Below are positions 16,516-25,194 of a stretch of DNA of 64,000 nt, piece after piece (position 1 is the stretch's first letter; each line of letters begins with the position of its first letter). The DNA is from Methylophilaceae bacterium (GTDB taxonomy: Bacteria > Pseudomonadota > Gammaproteobacteria > Burkholderiales > Methylophilaceae), in assembly GCA_018398995.1 (NCBI GenBank), contig CP073759.1, forward strand, positions 868,001-932,000, written 5' to 3'. The position numbers and the translations under genes are program-made. The notes beneath the pieces are model-generated. The model made no database searches and was not told the DNA's origin. It worked only from the letters and a program-made list of their open reading frames with translations.

Positions 16516-17229
16516 CTATTCTTGAAAGGTAACGACGCCAGTATCCATATCATATAATGCGCCTACGATTTTTATTTTCCCACGCTGCTCTAAGTCTTTT
16601 AATACTGAGCTGCGTTCACGAATATCGTTGATTGTGATATTGACATTACTTTCTGTTACAAGCTGCACAAATTCACTATTCTTTGACGTTTTATCCCCTT
16701 GGTAACTAGCGTGCGCATCAATCGCAGGTTTGATATTGGCAAGCATTGCTGTGACATTGCCTAGTTGGGTGTGATCAACAGCATGTTTAATTGCCCCACA
16801 ACTGCCATGCCCCATCACAACAATGACTTTAACGCCATCACCGTTGTCATGAATGCCAGCAAACTCCATACTACCTAGGATATCAATATTTTCAAAATTA
16901 CCTGCAACACGTGCCACAAACAGATCACCAATACCCAAGTCGAAGACATCCTCAACTGGGATTCGAGAATCTAAACAAGACAGCACAAGGGCTTTTGGAT
17001 ATTGCCCCTTTGAGGCGTATCGCACTTGTGCAGAATGATCTCTGCTGGTGATTGTGCCTGCTACAAAGCGCTCGTTACCTTCTTTAAGGTACTGCAAGAC
17101 ATCGTCTGGCGTCATTGCTGCACGATCATTTTTCGATAACACGCTATTTACAGTGGTGGGCGCGTCTTGCATACAGCCTGTACTGAAGCCAGCGGCTAAT
17201 AACAAACTCATGATGATGGTTTTATTCAA
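16516..17229 (-). CDS. Exported beta-class carbonic anhydrase (probable lipoprotein)
   Basis: About 237 residues. The N-terminus MNKTIIMSLLLAAGFSTGC is a lipoprotein signal with Cys19 in STGC. The beta-carbonic anhydrase core has zinc ligands Cys85 (in CLDSR), His141 and Cys144 (HGSCGA), and the Asp87-Arg89 dyad. The reaction is CO2 plus water to bicarbonate and proton. I chose the TTG at 17229 because AAGGAG stands seven bases upstream; a longer frame would translate through that ribosome site. Beta-type enzymes are usually cytoplasmic, so export is notable. The gene lies near the LysR-dabBA locus and probably serves carbon supply; co-regulation is inference. Confidence 0.85.
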   Translation of the reverse strand: MNKTIIMSLLLAAGFSTGCMQDAPTTVNSVLSKNDRAAMTPDDVLQYLKEGNERFVAGTITSRDHSAQVRYASKGQYPKALVLSCLDSRIPVEDVFDLGIGDLFVARVAGNFENIDILGSMEFAGIHDNGDGVKVIVVMGHGSCGAIKHAVDHTQLGNVTAMLANIKPAIDAHASYQGDKTSKNSEFVQLVTESNVNITINDIRERSSVLKDLEQRGKIKIVGALYDMDTGVVTFQE

Positions 17230-17984
17230 GTTAATTCTCCTTTTGGTTATTTTTAACAACATGAAGTGGGTAAATCAGATGACATTTTGCCCGAGAGCAC
17301 TTTTTACTAAAAACAGGCTAGCCTTGCCGATATTACAATTGCTATTGAATGGCTGGTTAAAACAGATAATGGCTAAGTTATGTGCGTAATCGCTCATTAT
17401 ATTAATCATGCGAAATGGCAGGCATGGCTTGCCCTATGCTCCACCGATTTGCAATTTCCTTTGCATGGTGAATAGATACATGCGGTAGAAGCTGCGAAAT
17501 TTTATCGCGTTGTTGATGCGCCTCCTCTAGTTGGATAGATTGCACTGGCATAATGCATGGTTGCGCTGGAAGATGCGCTCCAAATGAAAAGAAATAACAA
17601 AGATAATATGTAACGATTTAGCCATCATTTAGCCATCTGCACACCTTTCTTATTGTCATGTTATTCCTTCTAAAAACAGCATTGCCGTTTAAAGCATGAA
17701 AGCCAGTTTTCGCTCTCATCGCCTGTTACAGGGCTATATTCAACTTTTTTGTCTTTAAGTACAATATTATATTGATAACAAATAATTCTAATTTATAGAA
17801 CTATTGATAGCTGATTTGGCTGAAAAAAATGGCTGGATAAAACGGATGAAGGACTGACTTTAAAGTGATCCAGTATTCTGTATCAATGCGCTCGCTTATC
17901 TGCTTCAGTTACCTAGTTGCAACAACACACAGTTAGCCACAAGCGTATTGAATATGCCAGGCGGCTATCAATAGATAGGGTTTG
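17230..17984. other. 755-bp gap with a decayed small gene
   Basis: This lies between the carbonic anhydrase and LysR genes, both leftward. It holds the frameshifted remnant at 17402-17625. The rest (17230-17400 and 17626-17984) is AT-rich and shows no supported gene or clear terminator. Confidence 0.5.
17402..17625 (-). pseudogene. Small secreted protein gene broken by a frameshift
   Basis: From an ATG at 17623-17625 the leftward frame reads a signal-like start (MAKSLHIIFVISFHL) but soon ends. Another frame is open across the same region and continues as HLPAQPCIMPVQSIQLEEA and HQQRDKISQLLPHVSIHHAK, ending IGQAMPAISHD at the TAA in 17402-17404. The two frames differ by one base, so a single indel would give one 70-odd residue secreted protein. 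I do not recognise the family. It could also be chance overlap. Confidence 0.4.
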
Positions 17985-18872
17985 TTAATGCTTTTGTATG
18001 TTGAAGTCTTTGATTAAATCAATCACGACTTGATTATATTTGTGTTTTTTTACTGTCACGACATAAAAATTTTCGAATATATTTGGCAAAATGGTATATG
18101 CAGTGAGGTTGCCATTGGCAATCTCATCTTTTACCACCACGCTAGGCATAACCGCCACTGCTTTTGTATCTCGGGCAAGTAACCTGAGCATCGCCATGTC
18201 ATCGGCTTCTCCAAGAATATTGGGTTGAAATTGATATTGGGCACAAAGACCATCAAACGCAGATCGAATGGGGCTATTGGATAAAGGAAGTATCCAATCG
18301 ACATGTCTATAGGCCTCATTAAAATTGGGGCCTAATTGCAAACCAGGATGCCCAATCACACAAATGGGTTGTTTGGTTAATAATTGACATTGCCAAGATT
18401 GTTGATTAGAGCCTCTTACCTCAATATTGGTGAGAATCAAATCTAGCTCATGGTTGGAGAGTTCGCTCAATAAGTTTGCTTGGCCTCTTGCTGCAATCAC
18501 TAATTTAATCTTGGCGTTATTCATTAAGGGGGTCACAAAAGCTTCAACAAAGTTACGTGACATGGTTGATAGCATGCCTATCCTGATGGTTTGCTCTTCT
18601 GATTGATAACCTTTGGTGAGAATACCCTCTAACTCGTTGCCTAAATTAAAGATAGATTCTGCGTAAGAAAATGTGATTTTGCCAACATCGGTTAATACCA
18701 GCCTACGCTTTTCTCGCGTGAAGAGTTGATTGCCCACACTCTCTTCCAGCTGCTTGATTTGTGAGGATAAAGCAGATTGAGAGACATGTAATATTTCAGC
18801 TGTTTTAGTCAGATTACCAATTTTGGCTACTTGCCAAAAGTAATTGAGATGGTGATAGTTAAGTTTTGACAT
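17985..18872 (-). CDS. LysR family regulator next to dabBA
   Basis: A 295-residue LysR-type protein. The N-terminal winged helix-turn-helix reads LNYHHLNYFWQVAKIGNLTKTAEILHVSQSALSSQIKQLEESVG, with the normal linker helix. The C-terminal substrate-binding domain starts at about 93 (IRIGMLSTMSRNFVE). The NYHHLNYFW start resembles NhaR-type activators. It is divergent from dabB with about 95 bases between start codons, the usual arrangement for a LysR regulator and its target. dab operons are commonly accompanied by such a gene. The ligand is unknown. An AT-rich region in the intergenic gap could hold its T-N11-A binding site. Confidence 0.85.
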   Translation of the reverse strand: MSKLNYHHLNYFWQVAKIGNLTKTAEILHVSQSALSSQIKQLEESVGNQLFTREKRRLVLTDVGKITFSYAESIFNLGNELEGILTKGYQSEEQTIRIGMLSTMSRNFVEAFVTPLMNNAKIKLVIAARGQANLLSELSNHELDLILTNIEVRGSNQQSWQCQLLTKQPICVIGHPGLQLGPNFNEAYRHVDWILPLSNSPIRSAFDGLCAQYQFQPNILGEADDMAMLRLLARDTKAVAVMPSVVVKDEIANGNLTAYTILPNIFENFYVVTVKKHKYNQVVIDLIKDFNIQKH

Positions 18873-18967
18873 TGTTCTTTAAAACAGAATGGTTTGTTAT
18901 AAACAATATATTTTACTTGATTAATTGAATGATGGACAATGTTTTTTGCTTAATGAGGATATGCGCA

Positions 18968-20509
18968 ATGAACCAAACCATTATTAACACTTTAATCAAC
19001 TTAGCATTGTTTAGTCCATTGATTTCGTTGCTTTTTTCGACGACAAAACACCGCTGGGAAATTGCTTACATGGTGCGATTGGCTGGCTTATTGTCAAGTG
19101 CAGCAATTTGGTTTTGTGTCGTCTTTAAGGTTGATTTGATTCATGCATTTCCACTGATTCAATTAAGTGGCGTATCCAGCACCGTATTGTTATTGGTCCA
19201 TTTTATTGGATTTATTGTTCTGAATTATGCCCGCAAAAATTTTGAGTTAGATGCTGATAATCAGCGCTTTTTACAATGGTTTTTAATCACATTATTTTGT
19301 GTGATGGCGACAGTGGTGAGCAACCATTTATTGTTACTTTGGTTGGGCTGGGTGTCTATTAGTATTAGCTTGCACCAGCTACTGATCTTTTATCCAACGC
19401 GCTATCGAGCCGCATTAGCTGCCCATAAAAAGTTTATTTTTGCCAGAGCGGCAGAATTGCTATTAGGGATTGCTTTTTTAATTCTTTATGCTGAACATGG
19501 GACAGGTTATATCGATCGCATTTTTAATCAATATCCGTTACCGCAATTAAGTTTACAGCTACATATTGCAGCACTCTTAATTGCCAATGTTGTGTTAATT
19601 AAATGTGCACAACTACCGCTTCATGGTTGGTTGGTGCAAGTGGTTGAATCGCCGACGCCAGTATCTGCTTTATTACATGCTGGCATCATCAATTTAGGCG
19701 GCTTACTATTATTAATGTTTGCCCCGTTATTTTCTCAGTCTTTACCTGCCCAAGCGCTCGTTTTGGTTGTTGCTTGCCTATCTGCTGTTTGTGCATCTTT
19801 GGTGATGATGACGATTACCAGCATTAAGGTAAGACTGGCATGGTCGACTATTGCGCAGATGGGGCTGATGTTGGTTGAATGTGCGCTAGGCTTATATACA
19901 CTCGCGTTACTGCATTTATTAGCGCATTCCGTCTATAAAGTGTATGCATTCTTAACCGCTGGCGAAGCGGTCAATCAGCATGTTTTACAGCAGAATTCGC
20001 TTGCAGAAAACACCCGATTAGACTGGCTGTTTGCTGGGCTGATTGCCGCAAGCATTCTCTTTGCTTCTATCTATTTAGGCTGGGTCAACGCGCCCTATAG
20101 CCCATGGATATTATTGACTGGCACTGCCATTGTGTTGCTGGCAAACCGAAGCTTAATCACCACACCCTTTGCAGCTATTGTGCCTGTCATTGCCTTGGTA
20201 ACGACTTATATTGTTTTAAAAGGCGGTGTGGCTGGCTTATTTCCAACTATTCAACATACGTATTATTGGCAGTCAGATTGGTTGGTTAGTCTATTATTTA
20301 TTGGTTTGTTTATTGCCTATTTTGCATTATTTGAAATGAAGCACCAGGCGCTTCGGCAACGTGTTTTACCGCACTTAAACGCTGGATTTTATTTAGACGA
20401 ATGGTCAACCAGAATTACCTTGAGACTATGGCCGATTAGTCTGCCAAAAAAACAAACGGCATATAAATTAGAACAGGAGTTTGCCAATGAAATCAGCAAT
20501 AAAGCATAG
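18968..20509 (+). CDS. dabB: DabB: ND5/NuoL-like membrane subunit of the inorganic-carbon pump
   Basis: About 513 residues with some 13-14 membrane segments. It belongs to the proton-conducting membrane transporter family of complex I and Mrp antiporters. Family marks include QLPLHGWLVQVVESPTPVSALLHAGIINLGG, with Lys and His residues on the proton path (KCAQLPLHGW, LLHLLAHSVYK). There are no quinone or NADH subunits nearby. In characterised DAB systems DabB couples cation flow to DabA. I chose the ATG at 18968, with GAGGA eight bases upstream; an ATG at 18929 has none. It overlaps dabA by 23 bases, so the two are made together. Confidence 0.88.
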   Translation: MNQTIINTLINLALFSPLISLLFSTTKHRWEIAYMVRLAGLLSSAAIWFCVVFKVDLIHAFPLIQLSGVSSTVLLLVHFIGFIVLNYARKNFELDADNQRFLQWFLITLFCVMATVVSNHLLLLWLGWVSISISLHQLLIFYPTRYRAALAAHKKFIFARAAELLLGIAFLILYAEHGTGYIDRIFNQYPLPQLSLQLHIAALLIANVVLIKCAQLPLHGWLVQVVESPTPVSALLHAGIINLGGLLLLMFAPLFSQSLPAQALVLVVACLSAVCASLVMMTITSIKVRLAWSTIAQMGLMLVECALGLYTLALLHLLAHSVYKVYAFLTAGEAVNQHVLQQNSLAENTRLDWLFAGLIAASILFASIYLGWVNAPYSPWILLTGTAIVLLANRSLITTPFAAIVPVIALVTTYIVLKGGVAGLFPTIQHTYYWQSDWLVSLLFIGLFIAYFALFEMKHQALRQRVLPHLNAGFYLDEWSTRITLRLWPISLPKKQTAYKLEQEFANEISNKA

Positions 20510-23060
20510 TGGGCAGTCGCAATACAGCAGTCTGAATGCATTTGATGCTGTTGCCATAGCCGCCAATAAAATTGCCCCTACCTGGCCTTTGGATCAGTCG
20601 ATTGCGGTTAATCCTTGGTGGGAGCTAAGAGGCATGGACATGGCTGAGGCTGCTGCAAAATTACGGTTTTTGGGCAATATGAATATGCTCATGCCCAAAC
20701 ACTACTACCGCTCATTGTGGTTAGTTGAGATTAAAGATTGGCATTTAAATGAAGCAAAAAAACAACTACAAGTAAGCGCTAGTAATGCGCAGTTAGTAGA
20801 ATATGTAGAGGGTGCAGACCACCATCAACACTGGTTACATATCAGCGATTTTCTTGATGCTCAAGAATCGCATCAATATAAAATCTCATGGCGCGAAGAA
20901 GTGTTACAGCAGATGAGTAATTTCTGCGCTTTTCATTTACAACATCATCAAAATACTGATGGTCAAGCAGCAGACGAAAATGCTTTTTATAAAGCATGGC
21001 GGGCATCTGCTATTGCAGATCATGGTATGCAGATTTTGACTGGTGAAAATAACCTCAATCAACTCTTTGCCAGCTTACCCGACGATGCGGAGGCATTTGT
21101 TGCGCAGCATGTTGTTGATCTGACCAATCATAATGTTGATGAAGCGGCATGGGAAGACTATGTGTATGCGTTAGTGCTAGATATTAACGGCTGGGCGTCT
21201 TGGCTCGCTTACGATCAGTGGCAAGCCAATTTATACCAAAAAGAACACCAACATCTGTTAAGACAACTGATTGTTATCAGAATGGCTTGGGATTGGGTGC
21301 TGTGGCAAAATACGGCTTTGACCGATAGCCATTTGTTTACCCAATTAAAATATACGGTTAACCAACAGTTGGCGCAAGCCAAACAAAAACAACTACAGTG
21401 CTTTAATGAAAATAGATGGTTATGGGTTTGGCACAAGGCGTTAGAGTTAGCATTTCAAGCCAAGATGCAAGACCAATTATTGCTCGCCAATAACCACGAG
21501 ATTACCACGCCGGCATTACAAGCCGTGTTTTGTATTGATGTGCGATCAGCCATTTATCGTAGCAAACTAGAAGCACAACATGCTGCCATAGAAACCTACG
21601 GTTTTGCTGGTTTTTTTGGCTTACCAATCGCTTATTTACCCACGATTAGTAAAAACACCAGACCACAGTTACCAGGATTATTTAAACCAACGTTAGTTGC
21701 GCAACAAACGGCTGCAATGGTGCAATCGCATCAGGCAGTGTCTAAACAACAAAAGAAAATGAGTTGGAAAAAAGCGGCGGAGGCAGCACCAGCGACTTTC
21801 GGTATTGTTGAGTCACAAGGCTTATTAAAAATGTTTGATTTACTCAAGCAATCTATTTTTGGGGCGCATACCAAACCGAATATCATCAATGATAGTCATC
21901 TTGAATGGCAGGTGAACAGTGATGGCAAACCTGTCAGCACAGCCGAACTTGCCGCATTAGCAAAAGCCATTTTGAACGGCATTGGCCTCACAAAGCCATA
22001 CGCGCCCACGGTTTTGATTGTGGGTCATGGTAGCCTCTCTAACAATAACCCGCATGCCTCATCACTAGATTGTGGCGCATGCGGTGGACAATCTGGCGAG
22101 GTGAATGCCACTGTACTTTGCTATCTACTCAATCGCAAGGATATTAGAGCAGCATTACAAGTTGATGGGGTGGTGATTCCAGAAACAACCACTTTTGTAC
22201 CATGTCTACATCACACAGTGACGGATGAAATAATGGTGCTGAATCAACAAGAAGGCGCTTGGATATCTTGGCTCGCAGCTGCCACAGCCGCTTGCCAGCA
22301 ACAGCGTTATAAAAAAGATAAGCACCTATATAAAGATGAGCGTAAGATGCAAAAGGCTCTTAAAAAAAGGAGTCAAGATTGGGCCGAACTCAGACCAGAA
22401 TGGGGTTTAGCTAATAATGCCGCATTTGTTGTTGCCCCCAGGTCACGTACCAGAGGCATAGACTTTGAAGGCCGCAGTTTTTTGCACGACTACCATTGGC
22501 AAACTGATGACCATTTCGCGCTATTAACACAAATTATGACCGCACCCATGATTGTCACTAATTGGATTAACCTACAATACTATGCCAGCGTTACTGATAA
22601 TCAACACTATGGTAGCGGCAATAAAATGTTGCATAACGTAGTTGGTGGCAATTATGGTGTATTTGAGGGTAATGGCGGTGATTTAAGAATAGGCTTGGCC
22701 CAACAATCCTTGCATGACGGTAAACAATTGCGCCATCACCCGATTCGATTAAACGTCTATATTGCTGCGCCTAGGAATGCAATCGAAGACATTATGCACA
22801 AACATGCGATGGTAAAAGATTTAATTTTGCATCATTGGTTATGCTTGTTTCAATGGGATATTGAAAACGATGCTGTTTGGGCTTATCAAGATCATGGCTG
22901 GGAAAAAGTGATGCCAACTGGTGCGCCAATGATGCATAAATCGATTGAAATCAATGGCGATGATATTTCGATCAATAAAAAGATTATCGTTATTAATGGC
23001 AAAAAGATTAAAACCGAAGACTATAAAACGACGAGCCAGCAGCGATTGACCCATCACTAG
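20487..23060 (+). CDS. dabA: DabA: carbonic-anhydrase-like subunit (DUF2309)
   Basis: A protein of about 857 residues of the DUF2309/UPF0753 family. The zinc site is visible: Cys349 and Asp351 (FCIDVRS), His514 (VGHGS) and Cys529 (LDCGACGG). The spacing, 15 residues from His to Cys, matches the site known in Halothiobacillus DabA. The N-terminus carries the conserved AVNPWWELRGMDM. In known systems it hydrates CO2 unidirectionally in the cytoplasm, driven by DabB. AGGAG lies seven bases before the ATG at 20487, which fixes the start over an upstream TTG. A strong terminator follows. In this organism it may feed carboxylases or buffer low CO2; that is inferred. Confidence 0.92.
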   Translation: MKSAIKHSGQSQYSSLNAFDAVAIAANKIAPTWPLDQSIAVNPWWELRGMDMAEAAAKLRFLGNMNMLMPKHYYRSLWLVEIKDWHLNEAKKQLQVSASNAQLVEYVEGADHHQHWLHISDFLDAQESHQYKISWREEVLQQMSNFCAFHLQHHQNTDGQAADENAFYKAWRASAIADHGMQILTGENNLNQLFASLPDDAEAFVAQHVVDLTNHNVDEAAWEDYVYALVLDINGWASWLAYDQWQANLYQKEHQHLLRQLIVIRMAWDWVLWQNTALTDSHLFTQLKYTVNQQLAQAKQKQLQCFNENRWLWVWHKALELAFQAKMQDQLLLANNHEITTPALQAVFCIDVRSAIYRSKLEAQHAAIETYGFAGFFGLPIAYLPTISKNTRPQLPGLFKPTLVAQQTAAMVQSHQAVSKQQKKMSWKKAAEAAPATFGIVESQGLLKMFDLLKQSIFGAHTKPNIINDSHLEWQVNSDGKPVSTAELAALAKAILNGIGLTKPYAPTVLIVGHGSLSNNNPHASSLDCGACGGQSGEVNATVLCYLLNRKDIRAALQVDGVVIPETTTFVPCLHHTVTDEIMVLNQQEGAWISWLAAATAACQQQRYKKDKHLYKDERKMQKALKKRSQDWAELRPEWGLANNAAFVVAPRSRTRGIDFEGRSFLHDYHWQTDDHFALLTQIMTAPMIVTNWINLQYYASVTDNQHYGSGNKMLHNVVGGNYGVFEGNGGDLRIGLAQQSLHDGKQLRHHPIRLNVYIAAPRNAIEDIMHKHAMVKDLILHHWLCLFQWDIENDAVWAYQDHGWEKVMPTGAPMMHKSIEINGDDISINKKIIVINGKKIKTEDYKTTSQQRLTHH

Positions 23061-23081
23061 CTCAAGCAAATCATCCAAATT

Positions 23082-23114
23082 AACAAAGCCCAGATGATCA
23101 GTCTGGGCTTTGTT
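23082..23114. terminator. Bidirectional terminator between dabA and mipA
   Basis: A perfect 13-bp stem (23082-23094 with 23102-23114) has a 7-nt loop and AAC/GTT ends, and lies between convergent genes. It has the usual AAAGCCC/GGGCTTT core. Confidence 0.85.
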
Positions 23115-23172
23115 GACTGAATGTATTGACTCTAGCGCACAGCACAAATACAACTCAAACAATCACGATTAT

Positions 23173-23970
23173 TTAGTAAGCAATTGAGTAACCAATATAT
23201 GCAAAAGGTTGCATACGCGTTTCTACTATTGGGCTGTTTGCCTGTGCGTTACCTAACCTTGTGATGGCAGCGCCAAACAGTAAATAATGCTCGCGCGCCA
23301 CCGCATAAGCGCCGTTGATACCCACTCTAAGCTCGGTACTAGAGCCAGCAGAATAAGCTGGTCTGAGCGGAGCGGTTTCATTCGCACAGACGCCAAAATA
23401 ATAGTCATTCATTTTTTGGTTATTCCATGTCATACCAGCGCTGGCATTTAACTTTAATGCACTCCTACGAAATACACTTTTAATATATTGTAAATCGACT
23501 GTTTGCCCATTGCTCGCACCACCTGCATCAAATCCCCACTGCGCATTAAAGGTACCGTAATCGGTCTGCCAGCGCACAGTAGGGCCTAAATCAAACGAAA
23601 AATCGCGATCTTGCATACCGCGCGTTAGTTGCCCGTCATTGGCATCCCATCCAAATCGCGCTTGTGCTGACAATCCAAATCTCAGACGTTTGTCTTCAGA
23701 ATCAACGAGCCAAACACCTGCTTGAAGCGCGTTGATATAGTAATCACCATAATTGGCATTAATAATGGGCAAGGCAATGGCCCTAAACTCATCTGAACCT
23801 GATGTTTTAGGTAGTATTGCAACACCAAAACCATACAGATTTTTGCTTCTTGGTATGGCTGTTTCAGTATTACGATCAATTTTATCGTTAGCCAATGCTG
23901 TGCTTAGAGAAACGAAGCACATACACAAAACAGTGCTGGTGACTGCAACATGATGCTGAATAAATGTCAT
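23173..23970 (-). CDS. MipA/OmpV family outer-membrane protein
   Basis: A 265-residue protein with signal peptide (cleavage near STALA-ND). The mature part shows MipA/OmpV features: NLYGFGVAILPKTSGSDEFRAIALPIINANYGDYYINALQAGVWLVD. Alternating amphipathic strands follow, and the protein ends with AYIGYSIAY, an aromatic C-terminus as in BAM-inserted barrels. MipA was described as a scaffold for murein synthesis, and OmpV-like proteins as porin-like. The gene is convergent with dabA and divergent from the PepSY-two-component unit. Functional assignment beyond the family is not possible. Confidence 0.88.
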   Translation of the reverse strand: MTFIQHHVAVTSTVLCMCFVSLSTALANDKIDRNTETAIPRSKNLYGFGVAILPKTSGSDEFRAIALPIINANYGDYYINALQAGVWLVDSEDKRLRFGLSAQARFGWDANDGQLTRGMQDRDFSFDLGPTVRWQTDYGTFNAQWGFDAGGASNGQTVDLQYIKSVFRRSALKLNASAGMTWNNQKMNDYYFGVCANETAPLRPAYSAGSSTELRVGINGAYAVAREHYLLFGAAITRLGNAQANSPIVETRMQPFAYIGYSIAY

Positions 23971-24175
23971 TGATAATCCATATGATAGCGAGCAATAAAT
24001 TATACCGCTTGGGCATGATAAAGTGTATGAACAAACTAAATGGTTTGCGGCACTGGCTTTTATTCAGCTTACGTTAAGCTGTTTACTTTAGAATAAGGGC
24101 ATACAATAAAATCATTAAAAATGCGCTGTTTTGCATCAGACTTTTAACAGGGTAAACTAAAGGTAGAAGCGTTGG

Positions 24176-24523
24176 ATGAACATCAACAAAGTCCATTTTT
24201 TTGTTAAACAAATGACTCGCTTGATAAGCAACAAGCGCATGGTATTTCTTGTTGCGTTAAGTGTTAGCACTATGATGGCTAGTGCAGAAGAGAGCATAAC
24301 TAAGATACGCAAACTCGTTGAATCTGGCGAGATATTGCCTATAGAAAACATCGTTGCATCTGCAAAAAAAATTAAGCCTGGCCAGATTTTAGAAATAGAA
24401 CTAGAGCGAAAAAAAAGTTTTTATCTGTATGAGGTTGAGATACTTGATCATCAAGATCAAGTTTGGGAGCTAAAATTTAATGCAAAAACTGGAACACTCA
24501 TCGAGCTAGAGCGCGACGATTAA
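24176..24523 (+). CDS. PepSY domain protein upstream of a two-component system
   Basis: A 115-residue protein. The N-terminal hydrophobic segment (RMVFLVALSVSTMMASA) looks like a signal peptide after an unusually long 22-residue lead. A shorter start at the internal ATG before VFLVAL is possible. The rest is a single PepSY domain: EILPIENIVASAKKIKPGQILEIELERKKSFYLYEVEILDHQDQVWELKFNAKTGTLIELERDD. PepSY proteins often sit beside sensor kinases and may sense or inhibit peptides or proteases. The stop is two bases from the response-regulator start, so it is in the same operon. Confidence 0.85.
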   Translation: MNINKVHFFVKQMTRLISNKRMVFLVALSVSTMMASAEESITKIRKLVESGEILPIENIVASAKKIKPGQILEIELERKKSFYLYEVEILDHQDQVWELKFNAKTGTLIELERDD

Positions 24524-24525
24524 TC

Positions 24526-25194
24526 ATGCGAGTCCTGCTTATTGAAGATGACACCACTATTGGACCACAACTGCAGACTGCGTTGCAACGTGCTGGCTAT
24601 GCCACTGATTTAGCGACTGATGGCGTTGCCGCCGAAGCACAAGCCGAGCTTGAGCCTTATGATCTGATCATACTCGATTTGGGTTTGCCAAAGCGACCAG
24701 GCTTAGATGTACTGACTCATTTGCGCGGGCGCGGCTGTGAAACACCGATTATTATTCTCACTGCACGTGGTAGTTGGCAAGATAAGGTGAGTGGCTTTGA
24801 TGCAGGCGCAGACGACTATATTGGCAAGCCTTTTCAAATAGAAGAGTTATTGGCAAGAATGAATGCCGTATTAAAACGCAGTGCTGGCATTGCCATGGGC
24901 ACATTGCAACATGAACAATTCACTTTAGATGAGCAAGCCCAAGCAGTGATTTTTAAAAATAAAACGCGACAAGCGTTAACTGGTGTCGAATTTAGGTTAT
25001 TGCGTTACTTTATGTTGCACCCAGGTCATGTGTTATCTAAAACGGTGCTAACAGAACATATTTATGAATATGATGCTGATAAAGATAGCAACGTCATCGA
25101 AGTGTTTATCAACCGCCTACGACATAAAATTGGTGCCGATCTGATCCAAACCAAACGTGGGCAAGGTTATGTATTTGGTAGCAAGTCACGATGA
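24526..25194 (+). CDS. OmpR-family response regulator (PhoP-like)
   Basis: A 222-residue regulator. The receiver domain (1-115) has the acidic pair Glu7-Asp8 region (LIEDDTTI), the phospho-acceptor Asp in IILDLGLPKRPG (about 51), ILTAR and the conserved Lys in YIGKPF. The C-terminal winged helix runs from about 125 to 218, ending IQTKRGQGYVFGSK. It overlaps the kinase by four bases (ATGA). The pairing with PepSY proteins and the PhoQ-like kinase suggests a response to cations, peptides or envelope stress; the target genes are unknown. Confidence 0.92.
   Translation: MRVLLIEDDTTIGPQLQTALQRAGYATDLATDGVAAEAQAELEPYDLIILDLGLPKRPGLDVLTHLRGRGCETPIIILTARGSWQDKVSGFDAGADDYIGKPFQIEELLARMNAVLKRSAGIAMGTLQHEQFTLDEQAQAVIFKNKTRQALTGVEFRLLRYFMLHPGHVLSKTVLTEHIYEYDADKDSNVIEVFINRLRHKIGADLIQTKRGQGYVFGSKSR

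Noticed and set aside
17048-17389. 113-codon rightward frame
   Set aside because: It covers the antisense of the carbonic anhydrase start and runs into AT-rich spacer; it has no coding signal.
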